The notes below the pieces were generated by a model. That model searched no databases. It was not told the DNA's origin and was given only the letters and a program-made list of their open reading frames with translations. Position numbers and translations under genes: made by a program. A DNA stretch of 64,000 bases from Streptococcus mitis. GTDB lineage: Bacteria > Bacillota > Bacilli > Lactobacillales > Streptococcaceae. The stretch spans positions 61,330 to 125,329 of the forward strand of contig MKYF01000039.1 of the NCBI GenBank assembly GCA_001914195.1. Direction: 5' to 3'. Position 1 is the stretch's first letter. Each line of letters starts with the position of its first letter. This document shows positions 18,704 to 26,266 of this stretch, piece after piece.

Positions 18704-19141
18704 CTATTTTGATAAAACGATGCGATCAAACGCTTCTCTATCCATATCGTCGATAATCATCTGGTTGCCATTGATTGCATAAATCTTGACATTATCCCCA
18801 ATAATCATGCGTTGATTAGCAGCGTCAAAGCTAACCTGCTTGATTTCTTGTTCCCCGTCAGTTTCTACCTGAGTCCAGGTGCCAGTTGTTTCAGTTACCA
18901 CTAAAGTGATGCGGTCTCCTTCGTCCTGACCAGTATAAGTTCCATCAATATTAGTTAGTTGAGCCTCGGGCGTATTTTGTGAAGAACTTGTCGTTGCCTG
19001 GTTTGTATTTTCTGTGGAAGATGAAGCAGCAGGTTGTGATTGCTGAGTTTGTTGTGTTTGCTGTTGAGCTGCTGGTTGTTGAACCTGTTGAACTCTTTGT
19101 GAACAAGCTACTAAGAGACTAAGACTTGCTAGAGAGGTCAA
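18704..19141 (-). CDS. Gln/Ser-rich lipoprotein, apparent TTG start
   Basis: The predicted product has a short hydrophobic stretch and lipobox LLVAC at about residues 9-13, then a Gln/Ser/Thr-rich linker (about 15-60), then a small beta-rich domain (TNIDGTYTGQDEGDRITLVV...). It would be anchored outside the membrane. The only start in frame after the folC stop is TTG at 19141, overlapping folC by four bases and without a ribosome site. An ATG in another frame just upstream (ATGAGC) suggests a small indel near the start. Resembles a pneumococcal lipoprotein at the same place; role unknown. Confidence 0.65.
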   Translation of the reverse strand: MTSLASLSLLVACSQRVQQVQQPAAQQQTQQTQQSQPAASSSTENTNQATTSSSQNTPEAQLTNIDGTYTGQDEGDRITLVVTETTGTWTQVETDGEQEIKQVSFDAANQRMIIGDNVKIYAINGNQMIIDDMDREAFDRIVLSK

Positions 19142-20388
19142 TTTATCTGCTCATGCCCCAGTATGTGGCTCCGTACTTCTGAGATAAAATAGAGAGACCC
19201 TGTAATGAATAACAAGTCCTTGGTATCGGCTCTTTCTTCAAAACTGCTGATAAATTCTCGGTAAGAGGGAATTACATGGTAACCTGTTACATCTGTCTCA
19301 TCCAGAGAACCTTGATAGTCAAAGCCGGTCACCTTGAGTTCCACCTGAGGCAAATTCTCAGTCAGATAACCTAACATCCCTTGATAATCCTTACGTTTCA
19401 AGGCTCCAAATAGGATTTGAGGATGATATCCTTCCTGCTCTTTTTCTTTAATAAACTCAACCAAGCGAGTCAAGGCAGGGAGGTTATGAGCACCATCCAA
19501 GTAAATCTGAGGACGAATACGCTCCAAACGCCCAGCCCAATGGGTCTTCTCCAAAGCCTGTCTTACAACCTGCTCATCAACAACTTCCTTTCCTTCTCTC
19601 ATAAAGAGAAGAAACGTTTGTAGCGCCAAGGCCGCATTTTCCTGCTGATAAGCTCCTTCTAAGCCTATTTTCAACTGTGAAAGGTTAGCCAAAGAGCTTG
19701 AAAAATCCCCATTCAGCATTGAAAATTCCTGGCCTGCCTGATAAAGGGAAACAGCTAAAGATTCGGCTTTTTTCTGACAAACAAGCCTAGTTTCTGAAGG
19801 CAACTTAGCAATCACTGCCTTTTTACCAGCTTTGAAAATGCCAGCTTTCTGCTCTGCGATTGCTGCTATACTGTCACCCAGAGTCTCCTGATGGTCAAGT
19901 CCGATGGAGGTAATGACAGCAATCTCTCCAGTTACCACATTGGTCGTATCAAGTAAGCCACCAATTCCCACTTCTAGTAAAACCAAGTCCACCTCTTGCT
20001 CCCTAAAATAAAGAAAAGCAATCAAGGTCAGCAATTCAAAAAAGGACAACTGATCATGGGTTTGCAGAAGCGTTTTTTCCATCTCCTTGACCTGCTCAGC
20101 CAAACGGATGAAGTCTGTGTCTGCTATAGGTTGCCCATTAAGGCAGATTCGATCATTGATAGAGACGATATGAGGGGAGGTAAAGGTCGCAACTTTTTTG
20201 CCATGTCCCATAAATAACTCCCTCATAAAAGCAATGGTAGAACCTTTTCCATTAGTTCCTGTTACGTGGATAATAGGGTAAGACTTCTCGGGATTTCCTA
20301 ACAAATCCACCGCTTGTTGCATTCGGCCCAAACCTGATCGAAAATTCAAACCAATCCGACTATGGAGCCATTCTTCTACTTCAAACAT
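19138..20388 (-). CDS. folC: Folylpolyglutamate synthase / dihydrofolate synthase
   Basis: This 416-residue Mur-ligase-family enzyme adds glutamate to folates using ATP. The P-loop is VTGTNGKGST (about residues 40-49) and the DGAHN motif is at about 292-296. The ATG at 20388 is preferred because AAGGAG lies six bases upstream; the next ATG upstream overlaps that site. It lies downstream of the tandem-hairpin array and a terminator and overlaps the lipoprotein gene. Confidence 0.93.
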   Translation of the reverse strand: MFEVEEWLHSRIGLNFRSGLGRMQQAVDLLGNPEKSYPIIHVTGTNGKGSTIAFMRELFMGHGKKVATFTSPHIVSINDRICLNGQPIADTDFIRLAEQVKEMEKTLLQTHDQLSFFELLTLIAFLYFREQEVDLVLLEVGIGGLLDTTNVVTGEIAVITSIGLDHQETLGDSIAAIAEQKAGIFKAGKKAVIAKLPSETRLVCQKKAESLAVSLYQAGQEFSMLNGDFSSSLANLSQLKIGLEGAYQQENAALALQTFLLFMREGKEVVDEQVVRQALEKTHWAGRLERIRPQIYLDGAHNLPALTRLVEFIKEKEQEGYHPQILFGALKRKDYQGMLGYLTENLPQVELKVTGFDYQGSLDETDVTGYHVIPSYREFISSFEERADTKDLLFITGSLYFISEVRSHILGHEQIN

Positions 20389-20436
20389 ACACATCTCCTT
20401 GACAAAAGTCTAATCAATTACCTAGCAAAATTCCGT

Positions 20437-20470
20437 AGATAACAAAACGAGGCCAGGATTTTCGTCCCGA
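20437..20470 (-). terminator. Terminator between the hairpin array and folC
   Basis: On the minus strand GAGGTCGGGA pairs with TCCTGGCCTC, followed by GTTTTGTT. It would end transcripts that come through the DUF1292 gene and the hairpin array. Confidence 0.75.
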
Positions 20471-20525
20471 CCTCTCACCTGGTTAGCTAATAACTAGCTA
20501 CTATGAATATTAACTTGGGCTAAAA

Positions 20526-20741
20526 ACATCCACTGGATGTTCCAACTCTTCCAATTTCTAGGAGTTGGGGTGATACAGTCTCCCAGACTTACTTATGGTC
20601 TTTATTTTTAGCGTCAGGCTAAAACGTCCCCCGGACTTACCAGCTCTCTCTTATTTCAAGGAGCTAGGCTGATACAGTCTCCCAGACTACCTGCGTTTCT
20701 AATTTCTAGCGCAGGGCTAAAAACGTCCACTGGACGTTTTT
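20526..20741 (-). repeat. Tandem array of alternating short and long hairpins
   Basis: Five short hairpins with triplet loops (ACATCC-AGT-GGATGT type at 20526, AGTCT-GGG-AGACT at 20577 and 20676, a variant at 20624, ACGTCC-AGT-GGACGT at 20723) alternate with longer hairpins. The longer ones have variable outer stems (CCAACTC/GAGTTGG, AGCTC/GAGCT, CCTGCG/CGCAGG) but share an inner CTA/CTT-GAAAT-TAG/AAG cap. One of the four long hairpins (20594-20617) is degenerate. The array fills the space between the DUF1292 gene and the folC-side terminator. Outer stems covary while the caps stay the same, which suggests a selected RNA fold. I cannot name the family. Confidence 0.7.
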
Positions 20742-21045
20742 ACTCCTCCATAAAACTATTGAAGACTTCTTCAATCATGTTCCATTCGTCTTCTGAGTCT
20801 TCTGGGATTGGTTGCAATTCGCCTTCTGTTCCATCTTCGTTTTCGATGAATGAGTAAGCTTGGATTTCAACTTGTCCGTCTTCGTCTTCTTCTGCATTAA
20901 CTGGTACTAGAAGAACATAGTTTTTACCAAATTCTTCTTTTCCGTCAATGGTCAAAAGGATTTCAAACAAGGTTTCATTTCCTTGCTCATCTACTAGTGT
21001 GATTAATTCACGTTCTTCGTGGTCGTGGTTATGATCGTGTGACAT
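20740..21045 (-). CDS. DUF1292 (YrzB-like) acidic protein
   Basis: A 101-residue very acidic protein with a His-rich N-terminus ([11 protein letters not shown]). The core [20 protein letters not shown] matches the DUF1292 family, commonly encoded with yqgF and the IreB family in Firmicutes. There is no signal peptide. Molecular role is unknown. It is the third gene of the ireB-yqgF-DUF1292 cluster, 15 bases after yqgF. Confidence 0.88.
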   Translation of the reverse strand: MSHDHNHDHEERELITLVDEQGNETLFEILLTIDGKEEFGKNYVLLVPVNAEEDEDGQVEIQAYSFIENEDGTEGELQPIPEDSEDEWNMIEEVFNSFMEE

Positions 21046-21060
21046 AGCCTCTCCTTTATA

Positions 21061-21480
21061 TTAAAATTTTCTATCTAAATAATTTTGTAAAATCAGCTGA
21101 GCTGCTAACTTATCAATGACTTTCTTGCGCTTATTACGGCTGATATCTGCTTGTTCAATCAACATGCGCTCTGCAGCAACTGTTGTCAAGCGTTCATCTT
21201 GATAGTCTACTGGTAAACCAAAAAGCTCTTCTAGCTTGGCTCCGTATGCTTGACTAGCTTCCACGCGCGGTCCACTTGTATTGTTCATGTTTTTAGGCAA
21301 GCCCACTACAAATCGTTCCACCTTGTAAGTATCAACCAACTCTTTAACGCGGTCAAAACCAAATTGGCCTTGCTCCTCATTGATTTGGATGATTTCAAGC
21401 CCTTGCGCTGTAAAACCGAGCGGATCGCTAATGGCCACCCCTACCGTTTTTGAACCGACGTCCAATCCCATAATTCTCAT
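21061..21480 (-). CDS. yqgF: Holliday junction resolvase-like YqgF (RuvX)
   Basis: A 139-residue RNase H-fold protein with [16 protein letters not shown] at the N-terminus (catalytic Asp at residue 5), the [10 protein letters not shown] block at about 77-86 and [10 protein letters not shown] at about 117-126. Family members process 16S rRNA precursor ends or were proposed as alternative resolvases. Length is normal. It starts three bases after ireB. Confidence 0.93.
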   Translation of the reverse strand: MRIMGLDVGSKTVGVAISDPLGFTAQGLEIIQINEEQGQFGFDRVKELVDTYKVERFVVGLPKNMNNTSGPRVEASQAYGAKLEELFGLPVDYQDERLTTVAAERMLIEQADISRNKRKKVIDKLAAQLILQNYLDRKF

Positions 21481-21483
21481 AGG

Positions 21484-21750
21484 TTATAGATCGACTCCTT
21501 GTCCTTTAAGGTAGTAGCGAACCAATTCCTCAACGATTTCATCACGCTCATACTTACGGATTTGATTTCGTGCATTATTATAACGAGGAACGTAGGCAGG
21601 GTCTCCACTCAATACGTAACCTACGATTTGGTTAATTGGGTTGTAGCCCTTATCGTTCAACGAAGCATAGACATCAGTCAAAGTTTCGCTAATTTCTTTT
21701 TTATTGGAATCGTCCAATTTAAAACGTACTGTTTCTTCAGTAAATCCCAT
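21484..21750 (-). CDS. ireB: IreB family regulatory phosphoprotein (DUF965)
   Basis: An 88-residue protein beginning [14 protein letters not shown], matching the IreB/UPF0297 family. In Enterococcus faecalis IreB is phosphorylated by the Ser/Thr kinase IreK and affects cephalosporin tolerance. The N-terminal threonines (T4, T7) correspond to the phosphorylated region. It is always next to yqgF in Firmicutes, as here. Confidence 0.92.
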
Positions 21751-21836
21751 TCTAACACCCTCTTTCCTTAGAATAGTACCATTATAGCATAATTCCTTAC
21801 CTTCTACAATTCAGGCAGTCTATTTATTTGGATTTT

Positions 21837-22406
21837 CTATTGTTCTGTCGCGCCATTTGCCAATCTGTCTGAAATATATTTGCTTGGTTCATTCTTCAAG
21901 AGATTTTCCAAGCCAATATTCTTCAGATATTCCAATTGAGAAGCCTTCTTGACATCCAGAACTTGAAAATCATAACTAGTCGTTGTTTGAAGTTCGGTTG
22001 CACTCAATAATTTGGTTTCAAGCTTGAAGCCTGCCAATTTACGAGCTTCAATGATAGACTCATCCTTCTCCTCCGCCTCAAGAAGAGCTTTTTGAGTTTC
22101 TTCCACACCATGTTGGTCAATATAGGTCTTCAACTCATCTGAGACTGGACGCTTTTGTTGAATGGTTAGGTTCAAAAAAGTCTTGTCTTTATAAGTAATA
22201 GTTTGGGTTTGCTGGCTACCATCATCTGACTTGGGCAAAACCAAAGTCTTGGTTACAACTGTATTCTTCTCAGCATTTTCAATAACTGGCAATGCTGATT
22301 GAAGCGTATCCTTTTCTGTTTTTGTAGCTGGTCCAGTTTCTTTTTTCTGTCCACAACCAACCAGGACAAAAAGGAAAGCTAGACTAACAAGAACTATTTT
22401 TTTCAT
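21837..22406 (-). CDS. DUF1307-like lipoprotein
   Basis: A 189-residue lipoprotein with signal MKKIVLVSLAFLFVLVGCG and acylated Cys at residue 18. The rest is a soluble extracytoplasmic domain with an early repetitive charged part. The family resembles YehR/DUF1307 lipoproteins, whose function is unknown. It stands alone, downstream of a BOX repeat that reads away from it. Confidence 0.82.
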   Translation of the reverse strand: MKKIVLVSLAFLFVLVGCGQKKETGPATKTEKDTLQSALPVIENAEKNTVVTKTLVLPKSDDGSQQTQTITYKDKTFLNLTIQQKRPVSDELKTYIDQHGVEETQKALLEAEEKDESIIEARKLAGFKLETKLLSATELQTTTSYDFQVLDVKKASQLEYLKNIGLENLLKNEPSKYISDRLANGATEQ

Positions 22407-22433
22407 TTCTTTCTTCTTTCTTTTTGAGATTAA

Positions 22434-22629
22434 TACTCAATGAAAATCAAAGAGCAAACTAGGAAACTAGCCTCAGGTTGCTCAAAGCACAGCTTTGAGG
22501 TTGCAGATAAAACTGACGAAGTCAGCTCAAAACACTGTTTTGAGGTTGTGGATAGAACTGACGAAGTCAGTAACCATACATACGGCAAGGCGACGTTGAC
22601 ACGGTTTGAAGAGATTTTTGAAGAGTATA
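22434..22629 (+). repeat. BOX repeat, A-B-B-C arrangement
   Basis: It starts ATACTCAATGAAAATCAAAGA (boxA) and contains two copies of the boxB core GAACTGACGAAGTCAG-like segment. It ends in the boxC tract GGTTTGAAGAGATTTTTGAAG, closing with AGTAT. BOX repeats are mobile, structured repeats of pneumococcus and close relatives. The ORF across it is incidental. Confidence 0.92.
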
Positions 22630-22634
22630 AAATA

Positions 22635-22662
22635 GAATAAGACTGGGAATTGCTCCCAGCCT
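22635..22662 (-). terminator. Terminator of the spx gene
   Basis: GGCTGGGAGCAATTCCCAGTC followed by TTATTCT on the minus strand, seven bases after the spx stop codon. Confidence 0.75.
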
Positions 22663-22668
22663 TGATGT

Positions 22669-23067
22669 TTATAGAGCTGCACGCAAACGTGCTTCTGCAT
22701 TTTCTACATTACGGACAGAGCGTGGTAGGAAGGCACGAATATCGTCTTCCTTATAGCCAACTTGCAGGCGTTTTTCATCCACAAGGATTGGGCTCTTTAA
22801 AATTCTCGGTGTTTCCATAATCAGATTGAGGACTTCATTGACGCTCAAATCTTCGATATCAACTCCAAGGGCTTTGGCATAGCGATTTTTAGATGAAACG
22901 ATGCTGGCTATTCCGTTATCTGTTTTGGTTAGAATATCCAGTAATTCTTCTCTCGTAATTCCTTCTTTACCAAGGTTTTGTTCTTTATAACTTAACTGGT
23001 GGGCATTGAGCCAGGTTTTTGCTTTTTTACAGCTAGTACAACTTGAGACTGTATAAATTTTAATCAT
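22669..23067 (-). CDS. spxA: Spx/ArsC-family transcriptional regulator
   Basis: A 132-residue Spx protein. Spx binds the C-terminal domain of RNA polymerase alpha and redirects transcription under thiol stress. The redox switch CTSC is at residues 10-13, and the conserved ILKSPILVDEKRLQVGY is at about 88-104. Streptococci usually have two Spx paralogues; which one this is cannot be decided here. An extended -10 (TGGTATAAT, 23109-23117) lies upstream. Confidence 0.88.
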   Translation of the reverse strand: MIKIYTVSSCTSCKKAKTWLNAHQLSYKEQNLGKEGITREELLDILTKTDNGIASIVSSKNRYAKALGVDIEDLSVNEVLNLIMETPRILKSPILVDEKRLQVGYKEDDIRAFLPRSVRNVENAEARLRAAL

Positions 23068-23108
23068 GTACCTACCCCTTTCGCTACATGTTACTATCAG
23101 TTTAGTCT

Positions 23109-23117
23109 ATTATACCA
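23109..23117 (-). promoter_or_regulatory. Extended -10 of the spx promoter
   Basis: TGGTATAAT on the minus strand about 40 bases before the spx ATG. No good -35 is seen, as is common with extended -10 promoters in streptococci. Confidence 0.6.
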
Positions 23118-23202
23118 TAAAAAACATCCGACTTGCGACCTATTTTTAAATTTTTTTGACTTTTTTCGTCATTTTCGTACTTTTTTCTTGACAAAATGAA
23201 AT

Positions 23203-25863
23203 TTACAGCCATTCTTGATATTTCTTGATATAGATTTTTTTCACAATTGTCACGCTAATCATATACAAAATAATGATGAAAAGTAAAAAGATGAAATAAA
23301 TCGGTTTTAAAGGAGTTAGATGAAGAAGGCTTGCGAGAGGACTGTAGGGAAGGAAGGTCACAAAGGCTGCAGCCAATAAAGTTGTCACAAGGACTAGCCA
23401 AGCTGGACGACTTTGTAAAAAGGGAATTTTGGCTGAACGCAACATATGGATAACCATAGTTTGTGACCACATAGACTCGATAAACCAACCTGTCTGAAAC
23501 AAGACAATAAAGCCTACGGCCGAATCTGCTCCATGAACATAGGCATGACCTGTCGTCATGGGTACAATGATAAAATAAAGTAAAATGAAGGTCAAAATAT
23601 CAAAGGCAGAAGAAATAGGCCCCATCCAAACCATGAAACGTGTGATGGACTTGGCTTCCCAGGTATGTGGATTTCTCAAAAAATCTTTATCCACCTTGTC
23701 AAAAGGCAAGGCAATACAAGATAAATCATAGACTAGATTTAGGATAATCAAATGGACTGGTGCCATTGGTAAAAAGGGTAAAAAGATTCCAGAGACCAAT
23801 AGGGATAAGATATTTCCAAAATTAGAACTCACTGTCATTTTGATATATTTGGTCATATTAGCATAGACCTTACGACCTTCAACAAGCCCTTTTTCAAGCA
23901 CCATGAGATCCTTATCAAGTAGGATAACATCAGCTGTTTCTTTAGCAATATCTACTGCTGTATCAACAGAAATCCCCACATCTGAGACTTTCATGGAAGG
24001 GGCATCATTGATCCCATCTCCCATATAGCCGACAGCATGACCATTAGCCTTAAATTGCAAAATAATCCTTGCTTTTTGGTCAGGAGAAAGTTTGGCGAAG
24101 ACGGTTACTTCCTCTACGGCTTGGGCCAATTCTTGATCACTCATCTGATCAATTTCAGATCCCAACAGCATCTGATTGATATCCAAACCAACCTTTTCAC
24201 AGACTGCTTGGGTAACCTTTTCGTTGTCTCCCGTCAAAATCTTTGTTTGAACCCCATGTTCTAACAGAGCCTTAATTGCTGGTGCTGCAGACGGTTTAGG
24301 AGGATCTAGAAAGGCTAAATAACCAGTTAGAATCATATCCCCTTCATCATCAACTGTATAGGAATGACCTTCCCTCAAACCTGACTTATAGGCCACTCCC
24401 AAGACACGCAAACCTTGTTGATTGAGTTGTCGGACTTCTGCTAATATTTCTTCTCTAATAGCATCTGTCAAGGGAGTAATCACTCCTTGGTATTCCGCAT
24501 GACTGGAAATCGCAAGCATTTCCTCTAGGGCACCCTTAGTTACCAAACTAACCACTTCGTGTTCATCCTTAACGATAACACTCATCCGTCTACGTTCAAA
24601 ATCAAAGGGCAATTCATCTATTTTTTGAAAAGTTTGAGCCAGATTTTGCAAGAGGGCGTGTTCTTTTGCTTCCTTTTCAGTCCGTTTGATGATGGCTCTG
24701 TCCATCAAATTTTTCAAGCCAGTTTGAAAATAAGAATTGAGATAAGCTCGTCTCAAGACGGTCAAATCCAAGCGTCCGTGGATGTCCAAGGGATATTCAA
24801 GGACAATTTCGTCTTGGGTTAGAGTTCCTGTCTTATCTGTACACAAAATATCAATCGCCCCTAAGTCCTGTATGGCATTGAGTTTCTTGATAACCACTTT
24901 TTCCTTGGCCATAATGATGGAGCCTTTTGCTAGACTGGCCGTGATAATCATAGGAAGCATCTCAGGTGTCAATCCAACACCAACACTCAAAGCAAATACG
25001 CCAGCTTCTAACCAATCTCCATCTGTCAAGCCATTAGAAAGAAACACGATGGGCACCATGACCAGCATCAAACGAATCAAGAGCCACGAAATACTATTCA
25101 TCTCCCGTTCAAACGAAGTAGGCTCATCATAGGTGTTCAAAGTCTGCTCAATGACCCCCATCATGGTATCATCACCAACTGCTAAAACCACGGCCTTGGC
25201 ACTACCAGATAAGACATTGGTTCCCATAAAGGCGAGCGCTTCTGCTTCTAGCAGACTATCAGATTGTTGAACCGTTGCCTTGGTCAAGGCCAATTTTTCA
25301 ACCGATTCACTTTCACCTGTCAAGCCAGACTGTTGGACAAAGAAATCGCGCGACTCAAATAAAAGAAGATCTGCTGGAATCATATCTCCAGCGCTTAATT
25401 TAACCACGTCACCCACTACCAAGTCATCGATAGGTACTTCTTGAATTTCTCCTTGACGAATGACAGTCGCTGTGTTGACAATCATTTTTGATAGATTGGT
25501 CGCAGCCTTATCACTGCGGAGTTCTTGGACAAAGCGTATGCCACCAGAAATGAGGACTAGGACAACGATGATAATGGAAGTCGTCGGATCTTCTTGACCT
25601 GGTTTTGCCAACCAGACATTGGTCACTAAGGAAATCACGGCGATAACCAGCAAGATGATTGTAAAAGGATTGATAATCGATTCGTAAATCTTTTTGAGAA
25701 TACTGTCTTCTTGGCCTTTGGTAATGGTGTTTTCGCCATAGAGGTTACGATTTTGTTCGACCTGTTCCTCTGTCAAACCGTTTAAACTGGTATGATAAAA
25801 AGTTAGACTCTCGTCTAAAGGAACTTGAATAGCTGTTGCTAATCTTTCTTTTGTAGTTTTCAT
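23203..25863 (-). CDS. mgtA: Magnesium-type P-type ATPase MgtA (type IIIB)
   Basis: This 886-residue cation pump has the N-terminal cation-ATPase domain (residues 15-80), the phosphorylation site DKTGTLT at about 344, the hinge GDGINDAP at about 625, and a C-terminal helical domain. SxxNFGNILS and the ordering of helices match MgtA/MgtB rather than calcium pumps. Role: magnesium uptake, inferred from family and from the M-box upstream. Its ribosome site AGGAG and the start codon lie inside a hairpin that a leader ORF can control. Confidence 0.92.
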   Translation of the reverse strand: MKTTKERLATAIQVPLDESLTFYHTSLNGLTEEQVEQNRNLYGENTITKGQEDSILKKIYESIINPFTIILLVIAVISLVTNVWLAKPGQEDPTTSIIIVVLVLISGGIRFVQELRSDKAATNLSKMIVNTATVIRQGEIQEVPIDDLVVGDVVKLSAGDMIPADLLLFESRDFFVQQSGLTGESESVEKLALTKATVQQSDSLLEAEALAFMGTNVLSGSAKAVVLAVGDDTMMGVIEQTLNTYDEPTSFEREMNSISWLLIRLMLVMVPIVFLSNGLTDGDWLEAGVFALSVGVGLTPEMLPMIITASLAKGSIIMAKEKVVIKKLNAIQDLGAIDILCTDKTGTLTQDEIVLEYPLDIHGRLDLTVLRRAYLNSYFQTGLKNLMDRAIIKRTEKEAKEHALLQNLAQTFQKIDELPFDFERRRMSVIVKDEHEVVSLVTKGALEEMLAISSHAEYQGVITPLTDAIREEILAEVRQLNQQGLRVLGVAYKSGLREGHSYTVDDEGDMILTGYLAFLDPPKPSAAPAIKALLEHGVQTKILTGDNEKVTQAVCEKVGLDINQMLLGSEIDQMSDQELAQAVEEVTVFAKLSPDQKARIILQFKANGHAVGYMGDGINDAPSMKVSDVGISVDTAVDIAKETADVILLDKDLMVLEKGLVEGRKVYANMTKYIKMTVSSNFGNILSLLVSGIFLPFLPMAPVHLIILNLVYDLSCIALPFDKVDKDFLRNPHTWEAKSITRFMVWMGPISSAFDILTFILLYFIIVPMTTGHAYVHGADSAVGFIVLFQTGWFIESMWSQTMVIHMLRSAKIPFLQSRPAWLVLVTTLLAAAFVTFLPYSPLASLLHLTPLKPIYFIFLLFIIILYMISVTIVKKIYIKKYQEWL

Positions 25864-25959
25864 TGGTTTCTCCTATCTGTATGAATGATGTGTTTCATAC
25901 ACAGAGACCAATCACTTTATAAGGGCAGAACGACACAAATCAGCGATTGGCTGTGTATG
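25862..25959 (-). promoter_or_regulatory. Mutually exclusive pairings controlling the mgtA start
   Basis: Segment 1 (25946-25959, CATACACAGCCAAT, codons 10-15 of the leader ORF) can pair with segment 2 (25896-25912, ATTGG-TCT-CTGTGTATG) over 14 bp with one three-base bulge. Segment 2 can instead pair with segment 3 (25862-25885). That pairing uses TGTATGAA/TTCATACA, CTC/GAG and ATTGGT/ACCAAT, 17 bp in total, and buries the AGGAG and the AU of the mgtA start. The two folds exclude each other. Pairings are read from sequence; energies were not computed. Confidence 0.75.
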
Positions 25960-25988
25960 TGCGGTTCCGGATGGTCGTCAATTTGCAT
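25917..25988 (-). CDS. 23-residue leader peptide upstream of mgtA (acidic/proline N-terminus)
   Basis: An ATG at 25988 lies six bases after a perfect AAGGAGA and opens 23 codons ending in TAA, 54 bases before the mgtA ATG. Residues 1-9 are MQIDDHPEP, then HIHSQS and a hydrophobic tail (LICVVLPL). An acidic/proline run near the N-terminus is the feature by which E. coli and Salmonella MgtL destabilise the ribosome in low magnesium. The second half of the ORF is also one arm of the alternative RNA fold. No similarity by alignment is claimed. Confidence 0.75.
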   Translation of the reverse strand: MQIDDHPEPHIHSQSLICVVLPL

Positions 25989-26011
25989 CGTCTGTCTCCT
26001 TTCTTTGTTTT

Positions 26012-26048
26012 AAAACAGTAGAAAATCCCACCATAAAATGGCAGGATT
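26012..26048 (-). terminator. Intrinsic terminator of the M-box leader
   Basis: AATCCTGCCAT and ATGGTGGGATT form an 11-bp stem (two G-U pairs) with a UUU loop, followed by TTCTACTGTTTT. It lies between the M-box and the leader ORF, where the expression platform of a transcription-terminating riboswitch is expected. Confidence 0.7.
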
Positions 26049-26064
26049 AAAAAACTAAATATCT

Positions 26065-26210
26065 GTTTTTTCGTTCAAGCTTTAACTCCATAGGGCAATG
26101 TAATGAGCTTAGTCTTGGCCTTCGCGACCAGAACTGTTGACCAACGAGTAGTGTCTCCACTGCTTTGCGGTAGTCATCCGTATCCCTATGGTAGCCTCAC
26201 CTACCGTCTT
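26065..26210 (-). ncRNA. M-box (ykoK-type) magnesium riboswitch
   Basis: The transcribed strand contains the M-box core GGTAGGTGAGGCTACC followed by ATAGGGATACGGATGACTACCGC, the internal GGTCAACAG segment, and the closing GCCCTATGGAGTTAAAGC, where CCATAGGG pairs with CCCTATGG. This aptamer binds several Mg2+ ions and, when filled, favours termination. It precedes mgtA, the expected target. Boundaries are approximate. Confidence 0.9.
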
Positions 26211-26217
26211 CTTTTTC

Positions 26218-26246
26218 AGTATAAACCTTTAAAATTTAAAAGTCAA
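26218..26246 (-). promoter_or_regulatory. mgtA leader promoter
   Basis: TTGACT (26241-26246), 17-bp spacer, TATACT (26218-26223) on the minus strand. Transcription would begin just before the M-box at about 26210, giving a leader of about 350 nt. Confidence 0.85.
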
Positions 26247-26266
26247 TCATTTGAGTTGTTTGACTC

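Noticed and set aside
20526..20741. CRISPR-like array
   Set aside because: Repeats are hairpins of unequal type with no unique spacers of constant length and no cas genes.
22440..22640. 66-codon ORF on the plus strand
   Set aside because: It lies entirely inside a BOX repeat and its repeats are those of boxB; no ribosome site.
25917..25988. Possibility that the ORF upstream of mgtA is chance
   Set aside because: Perfect ribosome site, correct spacing, acidic/proline start and its role as a pairing arm make chance less likely; kept as a finding instead.
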